Assembly (NCBI GenBank): GCA_033557835.1
Contig: JAWQRO010000452.1
Location: forward strand, 1-38,777
Reading direction: 5' to 3'
Length of the DNA: 38,777 nt
From: Helochares maculicollis
Taxonomy: Eukaryota > Arthropoda > Insecta > Coleoptera > Hydrophilidae
The notes beneath the pieces were generated by a model, which was not told the DNA's origin, did not search any database, and saw only the letters and a program-made list of their open reading frames with translations. Numbering within the stretch: the stretch's first letter is position 1; each line of letters starts with the position of its first letter. Positions 11,751-23,312 of this stretch are shown in pieces. The position numbers and the translations under genes are program-made.

Positions 11751-13427
11751 CAGCCCGAACAGCAGCCAATCCACAACAAAGGCAAGAGCGGCAAATTTAA
11801 ACACGTGCGCTGAATAATAATTAAACGATTATTGTCTAACGCAAGTTTATTCAGGTGGAACATATTGAATATTACAATTTAAAAATGTTGTTGTTGTCAA
11901 CTTCCTTGCATACACAGCGAAATAAAGCTCCTGCAAACAAAATAAAAGTATTTTTTATAATAATTAAGATTGAGTTTAAATCATGGTGTGTCTATATACT
12001 TTTCTATATGTTGGGTTGCCTAGCTTGAAGTAGCTTCAAATCATTTATGTATAAATTATTCAAAATGTGCTGCTGTACCATATTCCGAGTCGGAGAAAAC
12101 TCAATTTTAGTACTATTTAAAAATATATTATAAGAACTAATTAATAATTAATGCTGAGGCCCAGCATGACGAGGATATCATAGCCTTCTTTTTAATGCCA
12201 GGACAAAGATTGAAATCTTGGAGATTGTGGTCTCCACCTGTTCTTCATAAACTGACATTTTCTTGTGATTGGCAATAGTTCGCCGGCTTCGCTTCCTCTC
12301 TTAGCCTTCGCAGATAATTTTCGGCAAGTTTGATGCTTTGCACATAACAGTTTCAAATTTGAAACTAAGGTGATACTCCATTTTTGTGACAGTTACAAAA
12401 GTTTAAGCAATTTACAGACGATTCACAGATGCGTTTTTGTGCTTAGATTTATAACAATCTTTTAAATATTAAACTACACGTTTTGATAGATAATTCTTGC
12501 TAATGATATATTGTATGTCATTTTCAATAACTTTTGACAAAATATCGATCAAAACCTCGATGCCTTTACAAAAGAATGTGGTAATCTTTTCTTTTAAAAA
12601 GTCATTGATAGTATTTTCTGGATGTTAAAATGATGTTGAAAAGATGGCAATAATCACAAAGTAGAAGCATTGAGTTATACATGGCCGAACGTTTTCATAA
12701 AACAAAGTAACTTGAATTTATTAATCAATTGTGCCTTTTAATTCAATTGATGGCAAGACATACAAGTACTATTTAATTCTATTTGAAAACCCACCAAACA
12801 CAAAGTAATGAGTTATTTCAAATAGAGATAAAATTTAGATATGGGAGTATTCTTAGGTGATCACCATTGGAATTATTTTTCAGAAATGAACGATTATTTT
12901 GGCTGTATAAAAGTAAATCACAGATTTATATTCGAAGCGATCTTGAAATTTCATGCAGTTTACAAGCTATTCAAGATATGCTCCAAAACACCTTCCTGGT
13001 TTACGATGTAACCAAGCATAGACAGAATCGCGCAACACTTTATTATCCATCGATCGGACAAATTTAGTATTGTCTTCGATACTGAAGTACTGAAGTGCAT
13101 AAAAAGATCGTCAATACTGGGTCATCATATCTATCCCCAATGCTTTATGCATCTTTGGTAGCATTTTATTTCCGATATAATTCATTCAATAATCTTCATG
13201 CGAGTTTTAGTCTAACACTACTCAACCGTTTTGGTTATTAAAAGATTATTTGTTAATAATTTAAGATCAGACATCTCTGGATTGATTGAGATTCAAAATA
13301 AAATTGACAACATTCGTTAACCAATTGAAAAGAGACTTGAAAAATAACATAGCAATAATCAATAATCATATAAGTAAATCCATGTTACTTTGCTCATTTA
13401 ATATGGTATATATAATTAAAATGAATT
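11751..13427. other. Intergenic region between the microprotein promoter and the 3' end of hydrolase gene A
   Basis: Mostly AT-rich. Around 12130-12350 there is a GC-richer patch whose minus-strand translation (NYLRRLREEAKPANYCQS and later text) faintly resembles the thumb region of a non-LTR reverse transcriptase, but with too little to call. The plus-strand frame 12867-13067 has no recognisable domain. The last exon of gene A, if one exists beyond 13432, would lie somewhere in 12.7-13.4 kb. Confidence 0.4.
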
Positions 13428-16400
13428 TTACCTGATAAAATTTGGTAATCTAGAATCCTCACATATCCTACCATGTCCATAACGCAAATTTTTATCAAAC
13501 GTATAAAACTGAAGACTATTCGTGTCGTTTCGGGATTCTTTCGCAACTTCGTAAACCTTTCTCCCTAATTCGTAAGGAATTACATTGTCATCTTCCGCAT
13601 GCAGGAACATTATAGGGCACTTTATATCTGATATATATTTAGTTGTATTGAATTCTAAGTCATTAGTGTTTATGGGATCCAAAATTGTTGATTCGAACCA
13701 TGGTAACCAAGAAAATACCTAAAAATTGGTATTTTTTATTGCTTGAATTCCATCATTCCTTAAAATAAATTGAAGCTAATTTACTAACCGTTGGTGTGTT
13801 TTTAAAAATTCTAAACTATATTTTGAAACGTGCCCTTTTAGAGCTTAGGGTGTTCTTTTACATATGTCAACAATGGGTAAAATAATTACATGGCTTCTGT
13901 CGTCAAAAATATACCTTTCCGATTTTAGAATTGAGGATAACATCCCGCGACGAAGTAAATGGTGTTTCTAGAAACAGGCCTTTGGGTTGAATATTCATTT
14001 TGTTCAATTTTGCTAAAGTAATCGTGCTAACGCCAGTTCCAATAGAATGGCCCCATACATAAATGTCAGACTTTGTGTTTTCTTGTAACCATTTATACAT
14101 TTGGACGGAATCGTTTATGATGCCAGTTTCAGTAATCTCAGCGTTTGTGGAGTCTCCATATCCTGAAATAACCGATCGATGAAAATTTTGTAAAAAAATA
14201 ATTTCGCACTAAGTTTTACATTTCAACTATTTAGATCCATTTGTCATTTTTTTGGGCGAGGGCTGAAATAGTGTGAAATATTTTAATTGTAATTGCAATC
14301 AAGGTTGATTTAATTAGTCCGAAAAATTGACAGCTGGATCGTTCCATTTAAGTTTACCTCTATAATCAAAAGTAATAACGTGGAAATGCTTTCTTTGAAC
14401 TTTATACATAGCTGAAGACCCACTCCTAACTCTGGCATTTCCATGAAAGTATAGCAAAACTGGAATAGTACTATTGTATAAAAGGGTTTCAAAGCTTGTA
14501 GTCTTGGTTAAATTCATAAGTTTTTCTGGAAGAATGTGCCAAACACCCAATGTAATGTTGTTGCGCAGCGTTACATAGAAGTTTCTTACACCGTCCAGGC
14601 CATACTTCTTGAAATCTGTAAAATTGCTTGCTGGTATAGTCCCTGTAAAACAAGCAACGACAAATTAAAAACGAAATTAATCAACGTTGTTGCTTTTCTT
14701 TTTACATACAAGTTGTATCTATTATTTATGTCTATGTATTGGAAATACGATTCAATAATTGACTTAATCAATTAACTCATCACTTAAGTCAAGTGATTCA
14801 GAGACCTTGCACATAAATGCAAAGTTTGAACAAATTATGCAAATGAAATACTAATTTTCGTATTTCAATGGAACTACAACTAATATATGTAACCGTATTT
14901 TACCGTTAGTACATTGCATACGTAACTTCAGTAAATTCGTTTTACGCAAGAAATAAATAGATTTTTATGGTTACGATTAACAACGAGCTTTATTGATTGT
15001 AATTTAATATTTTAATTGGCTTTATTTCTATCTGCAAAATATAGCACATTTAACACGAGCTATTGTTAAATGATAAATGCAATAGCTGCATCATCTATTA
15101 CACAGAATAGCATCATGAAATGTACAGAATTTAAAAAATGTGTGGCTTCGCTCATTTTTAGAAGACTTCCTCTTAAGAGTCTCTAAGAGTAAGATAACCG
15201 TTTTCAACTTGATACAGTTTTAATTTCATGTGCAATAGCCTGTTAATGTTTCACATTGGTATATTTAACGAAGGATGGTAAAGTGATATTGCGACCATGA
15301 AAAAATACGACCTCGAGATGTTAATGAATCTTTAGAGTCCCTGGATGCATATAACTATGTTTGACATGCTATTTGTGTGTGTATGTGTGTGTACATGAAA
15401 ACACTATAATACTCAAACCATTTGAGGTGGAGTGTTGAATTTGAAAAATTTGGTTATTATATCAAAATCTATCAATCTTAAGGACAAGAAGTACCTGTTT
15501 ACCTAGACAGTGTCCACTATTTTTAAAATAGCGCTAGACCATTTAAGTGGTATTATAAATCAGTAGCTGCAAAGTTTATATACGATCGGAAGTACTGTTA
15601 TTAAATTTTTAAAACTTAAATAGGCTGTAAAATAAAAATATATATATTTGTATATATGCTAAAAGTTGTTAAGTTTGTATAAACAGCTGAATTCTACATA
15701 TCAAAAATAGATTGGACAAAATTTAGGAAGTTCTTGTTAATATTGATATTATCTAAGACGGGGAAATAGTTAATTCAACACTCAACCATTGGAATTTGGT
15801 ACCAGATAAACAATGTATTTTTACCGCTTCAATTATTTGATATAACACAAAAGTCATGAAATAAAGAAGTGTTTCCTTCCGTAATTCGAGTTGCGCTTTT
15901 TGTTTGAAACTCAAAATTTATTAGCTGCTTTTATTTAATAATTTTTATCACTTTTAGATATACTTTTAAGCGTGTTCATTCCTTAATGCTCACTCTGCCA
16001 GTCTCCTTTTGATGGATTTTTTGAGACTTATTTACTTCATGATATTGTTATACTGAGTTTCTTGGTTGTAAATTGAAATACAAAAAATGCAGTCAGACCG
16101 TCTATAGTCTTCTTTTGATAAATTTTCTTAGAACTCATTTAATTCTCGATGTTTTACTGGATAAATGAAGTGACAGAAAAATCAGTCATAGTATTTATAG
16201 TCTTATTTCTACATTTAGTGATTCGTGTTTAGAGTCTAGCGGCTGTTTTAAAGTCCTATGAATTTAAACATTTTCAGATAGTAGGAAATTCACAATATAT
16301 CAAAAATACAGTAAGCTTTGTTTACTCGGTACTCGCTCGCAGCAGTGGTTCAACTCTCGTGCAATAAGGATGCGATTAAAAATAAATAACTCAAACAAAC

Positions 16401-18695
16401 TAAAAACCTATATCTTACTAAAATGAAACATTTAAAACTAAATGCTGATACACATTTATAATTTTGCAATAATAGCTGTATGCCAAATTTCATCTCTCTA
16501 CTTCAAACAGTCAAACCACTATTGTGTTTTCATACACATACAGAGACCATGCCAAGAATTATTAAAAATGAATGCAGGAGACCTCAAAACGTTAAGATCC
16601 GTCAAAATCTCGAGGTCGATTTTTTTCATGAGCGCAATAGTTTTCCTTTACTATTCTAAACGGGAATGTAATAACAGCAAAACGTCATATTCATACAGAA
16701 TCTATAAAGGAAGAAACCATCAAGGACGGAAGAATGAAAAACTCAAATTATAAGAAATTATCCTAAGATATTATTATTGGAAAATAAATTACAAAAGGGA
16801 TTATTCTTCCAGTCATGGTATTTGATTTTTTTACCATTGTCAATTCGAAACATTACTGTTGTAATAATGCGGCAACATTCGAGAATGGTAGAATGTAATT
16901 ATTATTACTTTGTACAAATATAATAAAACTGCTGCTTGTTTGTAAAATTTGCAATTGTTTTGTTATTTACAATTTATTAACAAATCTTTCAAGGCCATCC
17001 CAAATATATCAATCGCAATACAGCAAAAAAAATGCTACATAATAATTTATTCATCTATCTAACGAAATTGTAGTACACAGAGTGTTGCAGAATCAATTTC
17101 CAATACTTAACCAACGTGTTAAAACGCCAATGTGACCACGACCTGGTCTTTTCTAAGTATAAATAAAAATATTGAAAACTTGGCATAATTGAAATGATGC
17201 CGATAGACCATGCTGGGTTAAAGAATATTATGCAGACACAACGGCACCGTTATTGATATAAAAATAGCGGCAATCACAATTAAACATGTTAGATTATTCA
17301 AAACCTCGAGATTAAATTTTTTCATGAACGCAAAACCGTCTCTATCAAAGAGAAACAGAGAAAGAATATAAACAACGATTGATGTCGAATCACAATCAAA
17401 ACAAAACGTTAGATCCGTCATAACTACGAGATAAAATTATTTCACAAACACAAAACCTTCCTAATAACATAAAGACAGAAAAAAGAACATAAACAACCAT
17501 TTAAGTAAAATTTTATTCAAGCGTGTTCTTTTTTGAACCGAAGATCGAACGTGACTTCGAAAAAATATCGCTTTATATTACCGCCGCAAGAAGGATCATA
17601 CATCGCAAACTAAATAAAAACTTAATTGTCGACATTATTGTTAAAATTCGATGACTACTTAAATACGATCGACTACAGTCAATTTCTATCACAATTAATA
17701 GTACAAATTTATGTTATTGCGACGACAGACTGATCCAACAACCTCCTTCTATTGATAACACATGCACCGCTTCTCTTGCGTCTGTGGTTGTAAATTTATT
17801 GCGCTTTACGTTTTTTGATGAGCATCAATTTTCATTTTTATCACCTTGCTTACAAATAAAATTATAGTTTTTCTTGTTTGGTGCTTAGTAAGTTCAGATG
17901 ATTTGCTTATAAGTAAATAAACCTTTTTTGAATAAGGCATAAAGAAAAGCTTAGCTAACTTACGTAATAGTAGATAATGTATTAAAAGCAAATTGAAATG
18001 AACGCAAGCCGACCATACATGTGGCACTTGTTTTTCCTCTTCGGTTAAAATTTATTGGGCTGCTAACTTTTTTCGCTCGTCTATATTTTTTTCAACGTGG
18101 TTTTTTATTGTTATTGTGATCAGTTTCGAGTCCAGATGCTTTAAGCGTAAACAAGAAGGTGATTCTTTGAAATACCGATAAAATTCGTTTGTTTTTGACC
18201 GATGACGTCATGGGGAATTCCAACAGTGGCTCTTAACATGTACATGTAATTAATATCTCGGTTACTAATTATGCCCCAAAAAGCAAACAAAAACCTATCG
18301 CTTATTATTTCTTATATCTACCGTCCCTTTAAATTTTGTAACTTAATTTTGAAACAGGCTGTACATATGTGCATTCATAATCATTTCTATATAGAAAAAG
18401 CTGTACTTACATCGAGGCAACACCATGCTTGTCTGGAAGTCTTTTGATAACATAAAAGTAATAGGTATCACAACAAAAACTCCAAGAAAAACTATTATAC
18501 ACAATATTAATCTAGAAATAAAAATATAGTTAGAGAAACGTCATATTAATAATGTAGGTACTAATATTGAAACTAATAAGTTTTAAATACTTACAGAGCG
18601 AAAAAAAGTTTCCATATTATTGATTTGCGTTTTTTTCTATGGAACGGCTTAAGTGGACTATATTCGGTATCACAGAAAGGCACCTTTTGCTTCAT
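13428..18695 (-). CDS. ABHD12-like serine hydrolase A (lysophosphatidylserine/monoacylglycerol lipase family)
   Basis: Exons on the minus strand: 18595-18695, 18411-18511, 14358-14642, 13915-14162 and 13718 down to a TAA at 13428-13430. All junctions have GT-AG sites and consistent phase, giving 341 residues. The product starts MKQKVPFCDTEYSPLKPFHR, has a basic KKRK tail end, one membrane anchor (about 28-53) and a lumenal hydrolase domain. Visible motifs are FHGN (oxyanion loop), DYRGYGDST, nucleophile GHSIG (Ser about 202), HAEDD (Asp about 289) and YGHG (His about 327). Human ABHD12 is 398 residues with the same triad order. The C-terminus is uncertain: a donor (CAG/GTAAAA) sits at the stop, so a short last exon as in gene C may replace the final Arg. 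Intron 2 is 3.8 kb and full of old repeats. Expected site: ER membrane. Confidence 0.85.
15999..16211 (+). repeat. Diverged tandem duplication, period about 106 bp
   Basis: The stretch beginning agtctccttttgat at 16000 is repeated at 16106 as agtcttcttttgat. The following about 60 bases also align: each copy has gattttt-like text, then actyattta, and a later gttatactg or gttttactg. A weak third start, tatagtcttatttct, occurs near 16197. The copies are well diverged, so the duplication is old. Confidence 0.5.
17271..17510 (+). repeat. Diverged tandem pair, period 120 bp, with a dispersed third copy at about 16583
   Basis: The block gttagattattcaaaacctc (from 17288) recurs exactly 120 bases later as gttagatccgtcataactac (from 17408). 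Both are followed by cgagat, an A/T run, tttca, acaaacgcaaaa-like text, an a-rich stretch with agacaga or agaaacagag, then aacataaacaac. A third relative at 16583-16660 reads gttaagatccgtcaaaatct, then cgag, a T run, catgagcgcaatag. Such cores are probably the end of an abundant interspersed element, but its class cannot be told from these copies. Confidence 0.6.
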
Positions 18696-21600
18696 TTTAT
18701 TGCTATAAAATTACTGGACAATATTTTATGAACTACTCATTGACTGGACTCAAAAACTGGAAGCATTTTGAAATGCACCTGAAAGGAAAGAATAAATCTA
18801 TTTCAATTACAATGGTCATAAATTAAATTCGCACATTGTATAGAACAAAGTTGGCGCAATGACCCCTATTCTGATTATCAACTCTAAAGATCAATAAGTG
18901 GTCAATTAAAATTCGCCGAAATTTCCGTAGGCTGCGAAATGCAATTAAACTCTTAATGATTTGATGAATTTTCTCACATGTAAACCCAACTTCAAAATGT
19001 GACAAATAATAATATTATAAACCAAGTGGTACCATGAAGACATTCACAAATAATTATAATTACTTACAAGAATTAACGTACTTTTCGCTAATGACAAAGT
19101 TTTTTAATCAGAGTTATATCATAGTGATTACAATACTAGGATTGTTCAATGTTGAAATGACCATCCATAAATGGAATTGTGGCTTATTGTTATACGAACA
19201 TAAACAAAAATTAATGACTGACAATCACGCCACAGAGTGTTTTTAAACATCTACTGATATTTATGTAGATTAACATCCGCGTATAGATGCAGCTAATGTT
19301 GTCCTTTTTTTGTCAATTAACTAATACCATTCAGTGTCCTTTATGCAAAACTGAATAATAATGTTTTATTCAAAATTCATTCACAAAATCTTTTGTAACA
19401 ATAAACAATGCCATTGTTTAATTAGATTTGCATGTCAAGGTATTTACTTGCGAAAAATTGATTTGCAGCTTTTTTGCCAATCTACAGCAGCAATAAAATT
19501 CATCATTAATTATCTGCGATAAAATTATAATTTTTAATTTTCAAAATTAGCAAGCATTACATTTGAATTGAAAAACAATTACAAAATATTGGGAATAAAT
19601 TTAAGACTTACGGAGCCAAATAAGAATCAATAACAGAAACAAGTGTGAAATTTTCTTAATCTTCTTATATACACAGCTAGATAATTTTGCCAGTATTATT
19701 ACAGAGGAGCTCAATTAGTGGAAATCTAGCGTTGATTTTTTCATTGCTTTATTTCTCCCACCTTTTGTCATTACTACTCTTCTTGTTACGGCGATTGATT
19801 TGAACACAGGCTCTAACTACGAAATAATTGCCCTTCTTATATATGACAATGTATTTAAGTTCTCATCAACCGACAGCAAATTCCTTGTTTGTTTAATGCA
19901 CACTAAATTAAAAGTTTCGTCAGTAATCACCAATTTGGTATCAACTGGTTGGCTTCTTGCAAAATATCTAATGAGTTTATAGGTGTGATTCCAAATTAAC
20001 TTTATAATAGAAAATTCGGCATATTTACCCACAGAAAAATGTTAACAATCAATAAATTTTTAGTTTATACAATTGATCACATCTGTAGAACCGCACTGAA
20101 TTATCTACGCCTTTTGATACATATTATTAAAATTTTCAATTAAACTTTATTTATACCGGCCACTGCTTGTTCATAATCGCGTTGTGTGGAAATTGTACGA
20201 CTTACCTTTACCGGGTATAAATTGAATAAAAAATGTGTTTAACTTAGCACGGGCACATTTATTCCAGTTAGTTCTGCAATTACTTCAAAACTGGCCGCAC
20301 TACTAGGCGGACATTGAACAATAAAGGTCAATCTAATAATATTCCTTTTACAGACCATAATTATGATCCAGTAAATAGATAAAATTGAATCTAGGAAATT
20401 TTTGAAAACCTCTTTTTTAGAATATTGTCTTATAGGACGAAATATTTCTTGAAATAAGAATTTCCATATATGCTGACAAATTTTCCTGCTTGTGAAAATG
20501 TTTACGCACATCTCTTACAACATTGTATATTGTAAAACTAATGAGAAACATCTATAATAATTGTTTGTCATTTGTATTAATCCCGAAAGGAAAGATGGAG
20601 AATGAAACATAAGAAATTTGCATTTAATAACTATTTAATTTCAACAAAATAGGAAAATTGTTTAGTTTTCATCACTAAATGAAATTGACTGTAAATATTC
20701 CCCCCCTAACCATTCTTAAGCAATTACCCCACTGATATTTTTTGAAATACCTAAATTAACTATTAAAATATAAATATGATAGATAAAATACCATTTGAAG
20801 GAGAAAATCATAAAAAAATTGCAATTCCATATTCGCAAATGCATTCTGTTAGATCTTTCGGCTTCCTCTAAAATAAATACAATAGCTAATTAAAAGGTAA
20901 GACAGGGATATATATTGCACAGCTCTTATCATTTTACGATTATTGTAGGTTCCATTCTAAATAATTTTAACATGTGTAGATGCAAGTTTTGTTGTAGAAA
21001 TGCGTAACTGAGTAAAATTCTCTTCAAGTTATTTGTAAAATTCACAGTAGTTAGCTCCCTAAAGGTGCATAAAACTACTGTGGAAATAAAATTGATGAAT
21101 ATATCTCCCAGTTATATTGAACTGGATTTTAGTAATTTATATAATACGTATGTGGTGGTTGACTGATACGACAATATCTATAATTTTGTTATAAAGTTAT
21201 TACTTATAGATTTTAGACTAGCAGTTGCAATAATAAAGGTTAAAAAATTATATTTTGTTGCCGCAAACTCTGAATAATTTTCCACCTCAAACTATCAAAA
21301 CATTGGCTCATAGTTTTGAACTGTTGACCTTTGCATTGCATTTTTGGATTAGAAATAGAACCAAAAAGATAGGTATTATATGTAATTGATAGATCTACAT
21401 CTAATCAAATAATTACGGTTGTCAAAGCACATTATTATGTATAAGTTTCTTATAACTTTGAATTTGAACTCGCTTTGTAGTTGGATATTTAATTTCTGAG
21501 TAATTAAAACTTAAAAAGATGTTTCAATTTGCCGAGAGTCTTTATTTAATTTAGCACAAAAATCCGCTTATTTATTTCGTATTTATTTACTTGTAGTGTT

Positions 21601-22444
21601 AACTATTTGCATGATTTACAGCTATTTATCTATCTCTTTACATTTATTTCTTTATGTTACATCAGTTCTACTAATGCTCTACTGACATCCTCGCCCAGAG
21701 AGCTGAACAAACTCTTATGATTGTCCTCCCTGGATCTTCATATATAATATAGGAAGGATTTCTAGATCTTTGCGCAATGTAACTGTTGGTTGCTGCTACG
21801 ATTCTCCAGACCCTAGGCATTGTTTCGCCGAACTGGCTTGGGCTGGAGTACGCTGCGTCCACACACACTTAATGCATTAATATCAGCATTGGTGACATTT
21901 TACGACAACGAATACCATTTTCTTACCGATATTAAACTGGATTTATTATGGTTGAATTCATTAAATCACAAGCCTGCATTTTGTTCTTAGAAAGGCTGGT
22001 CACCCACATTACAATATGGAATCAAGAAGATACAAGCTTTATACAATACTTAGTGAATTAGATACACACATGTTTTGAAAAATATCAATGACAAGCAAGA
22101 ATCTGCATGTAAAATATGTTTTTCCTCTCAAATATAGTCATAATTTTACAAATAGATATTCCAAGACGACAAATTTTTGAAATGTATTCCAACAATTTCT
22201 ATAATCTTTTCAATACTGTTGCCCTTATTGTAAATTTAAAAATTGAACTGAACAAACGTTTCAAGTAAACTTTTGTCGTGACCCGTTCTGAATACTTAAG
22301 AGAGAGTGCACATGAGCCTAGTATCAACCCAGTATAGAAGACAAAAAAGAATAAAGATCATAGGAAGGAAGTTCCATCAACAAATGCCTAAATAACCGTC
22401 AAAGTTTAATTGACAGTACCAAATTTCTTTTTTTCCCGTTTGAA
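18696..22444. other. Intergenic region between hydrolase A and NDUFB7
   Basis: The 5' flank of gene A followed by 3.7 kb of AT-rich sequence. Two minus-strand frames (19817-20032, 71 codons; 20239-20511, 90 codons with a possible membrane segment) and one in a GC-richer patch (21671-21868, 65 codons) are open but carry no motif I recognise. I could not link any of them to splice partners. No RNA gene was seen. Confidence 0.45.
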
Positions 22445-22819
22445 ATGGGAAATATTTTTGGAAGGGAGTTGTCTAATGCATACAATTTACTTACTCATCC
22501 TGATGTTACGCCTCATCCATTAGAAGGACCCACTCACGATCCTCAGTTAGGATTTAAAGGATCCCGGAAACAAAGAGTTATGGTGGCAACAACAGCAGAA
22601 ATGGAAAGCGCGAAGATACCAATTAAAGATAGAGATTTTTGTGCTCATCATATCCTTAAGTTTATGAAATGTCGAAAGGAAGTTTGGCCATGGGCTGTGA
22701 GGTGTGAACATGAAAAGCATCAATATCTCCATTGCAGGCATGAAGATTTAATACTTCGAATGAAAGAGTATGAACGAGAACGGAGATTAATGGTAAAAGA
22801 GAAGGAAAAGAACAACTAG
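22445..22819 (+). CDS. NDUFB7: NADH dehydrogenase [ubiquinone] 1 beta subcomplex subunit 7 (B18), complex I accessory subunit
   Basis: An uninterrupted 124-codon frame, MGNIFGRELSNAYNLL to EKEKNN, matches the NDUFB7/ND-B18 family in length and content. The central CHCH domain has the twin CX9C pattern: CAHHILKFMKC (about residues 66-76) and CEHEKHQYLHC (about 87-97). These cysteines form two disulfides after import into the intermembrane space by the Mia40 route. The N-terminal MGN fits the N-myristoylation signal known for this subunit. The C-terminus is charged and helical (MKEYERERRLMVKEKEK). The start is the first ATG, in a favourable A-rich context. The gene has no intron here. It is transcribed towards hydrolase B, with about 490 bp between their stop codons. 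Confidence 0.97.
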   Translation: MGNIFGRELSNAYNLLTHPDVTPHPLEGPTHDPQLGFKGSRKQRVMVATTAEMESAKIPIKDRDFCAHHILKFMKCRKEVWPWAVRCEHEKHQYLHCRHEDLILRMKEYERERRLMVKEKEKNN

Positions 22820-23312
22820 TACATTAACAGCGAGGAACTTAAAAAGACACAGAAAAATATAACATATGATATAGAGAAACTGTGCACTTAAATATATTGT
22901 ATTTTATTGTGAACATATTTTTAATCTTTGTACTTCTTTCTCCAGTTGGATGAGTATCAAACTTGGACAATATTTTTATCAGTTTTGAAAGCAATGATAG
23001 TTATTAAAATTGTATAGGCATGACAAATCAAGCACAGATTAAGCATAAATTTTATCAATTTTTGATGCAAGATATTTTTTGCATCTATAACTCTTATTGA
23101 TTAGCATCATGATCCCAGTAATCTATTAAATAATAAAGGGCTTTGAATACTTTAACAATTCTTCATTGTAAATTTCACGACCATTAGCAAAGTATAAAAT
23201 TAAAGTTTTGGTTTTTCTTCTCAAAAATACCAAAGAATAAAAATATTTTATATAATGGAAAATATATTATGTACAAATAAATACATTCCGTTATAGTCAG
23301 AAATAATTAATT
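22820..23312. other. Convergent 3' flanks of NDUFB7 and hydrolase B
   Basis: Both genes end into this 490-bp AT-rich gap. Plus-strand AATAAA occurs at about 23132-23137 and again near 23275, candidates for NDUFB7 cleavage signals. No other content is visible. Confidence 0.5.

Larger units (their letters stand above)
14643..18410. repeat. Repeat-rich 3.8 kb intron 2 of hydrolase gene A
   Basis: The intron holds several diverged direct repeats, listed separately (106-bp pair near 16.0-16.2 kb; 120-bp pair near 17.27-17.51 kb with a related copy near 16.58 kb), and a short TG-rich tract at about 15374-15392. A palindromic CRE, TGACGTCA, lies at 18203-18210. The open frames inside are short and unrecognisable. 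No coding relic of a transposon is clear. Confidence 0.5.

Noticed and set aside
12130..12350. Possible non-LTR reverse transcriptase remnant on the minus strand
   Set aside because: Only one loose match (LRREEA-like helix) in a mildly GC-richer patch; no catalytic motif, so not supported.
16442..16753. 103-codon plus-strand frame in the gene A intron
   Set aside because: It runs through the dispersed repeat core at 16583 and has no recognisable protein content.
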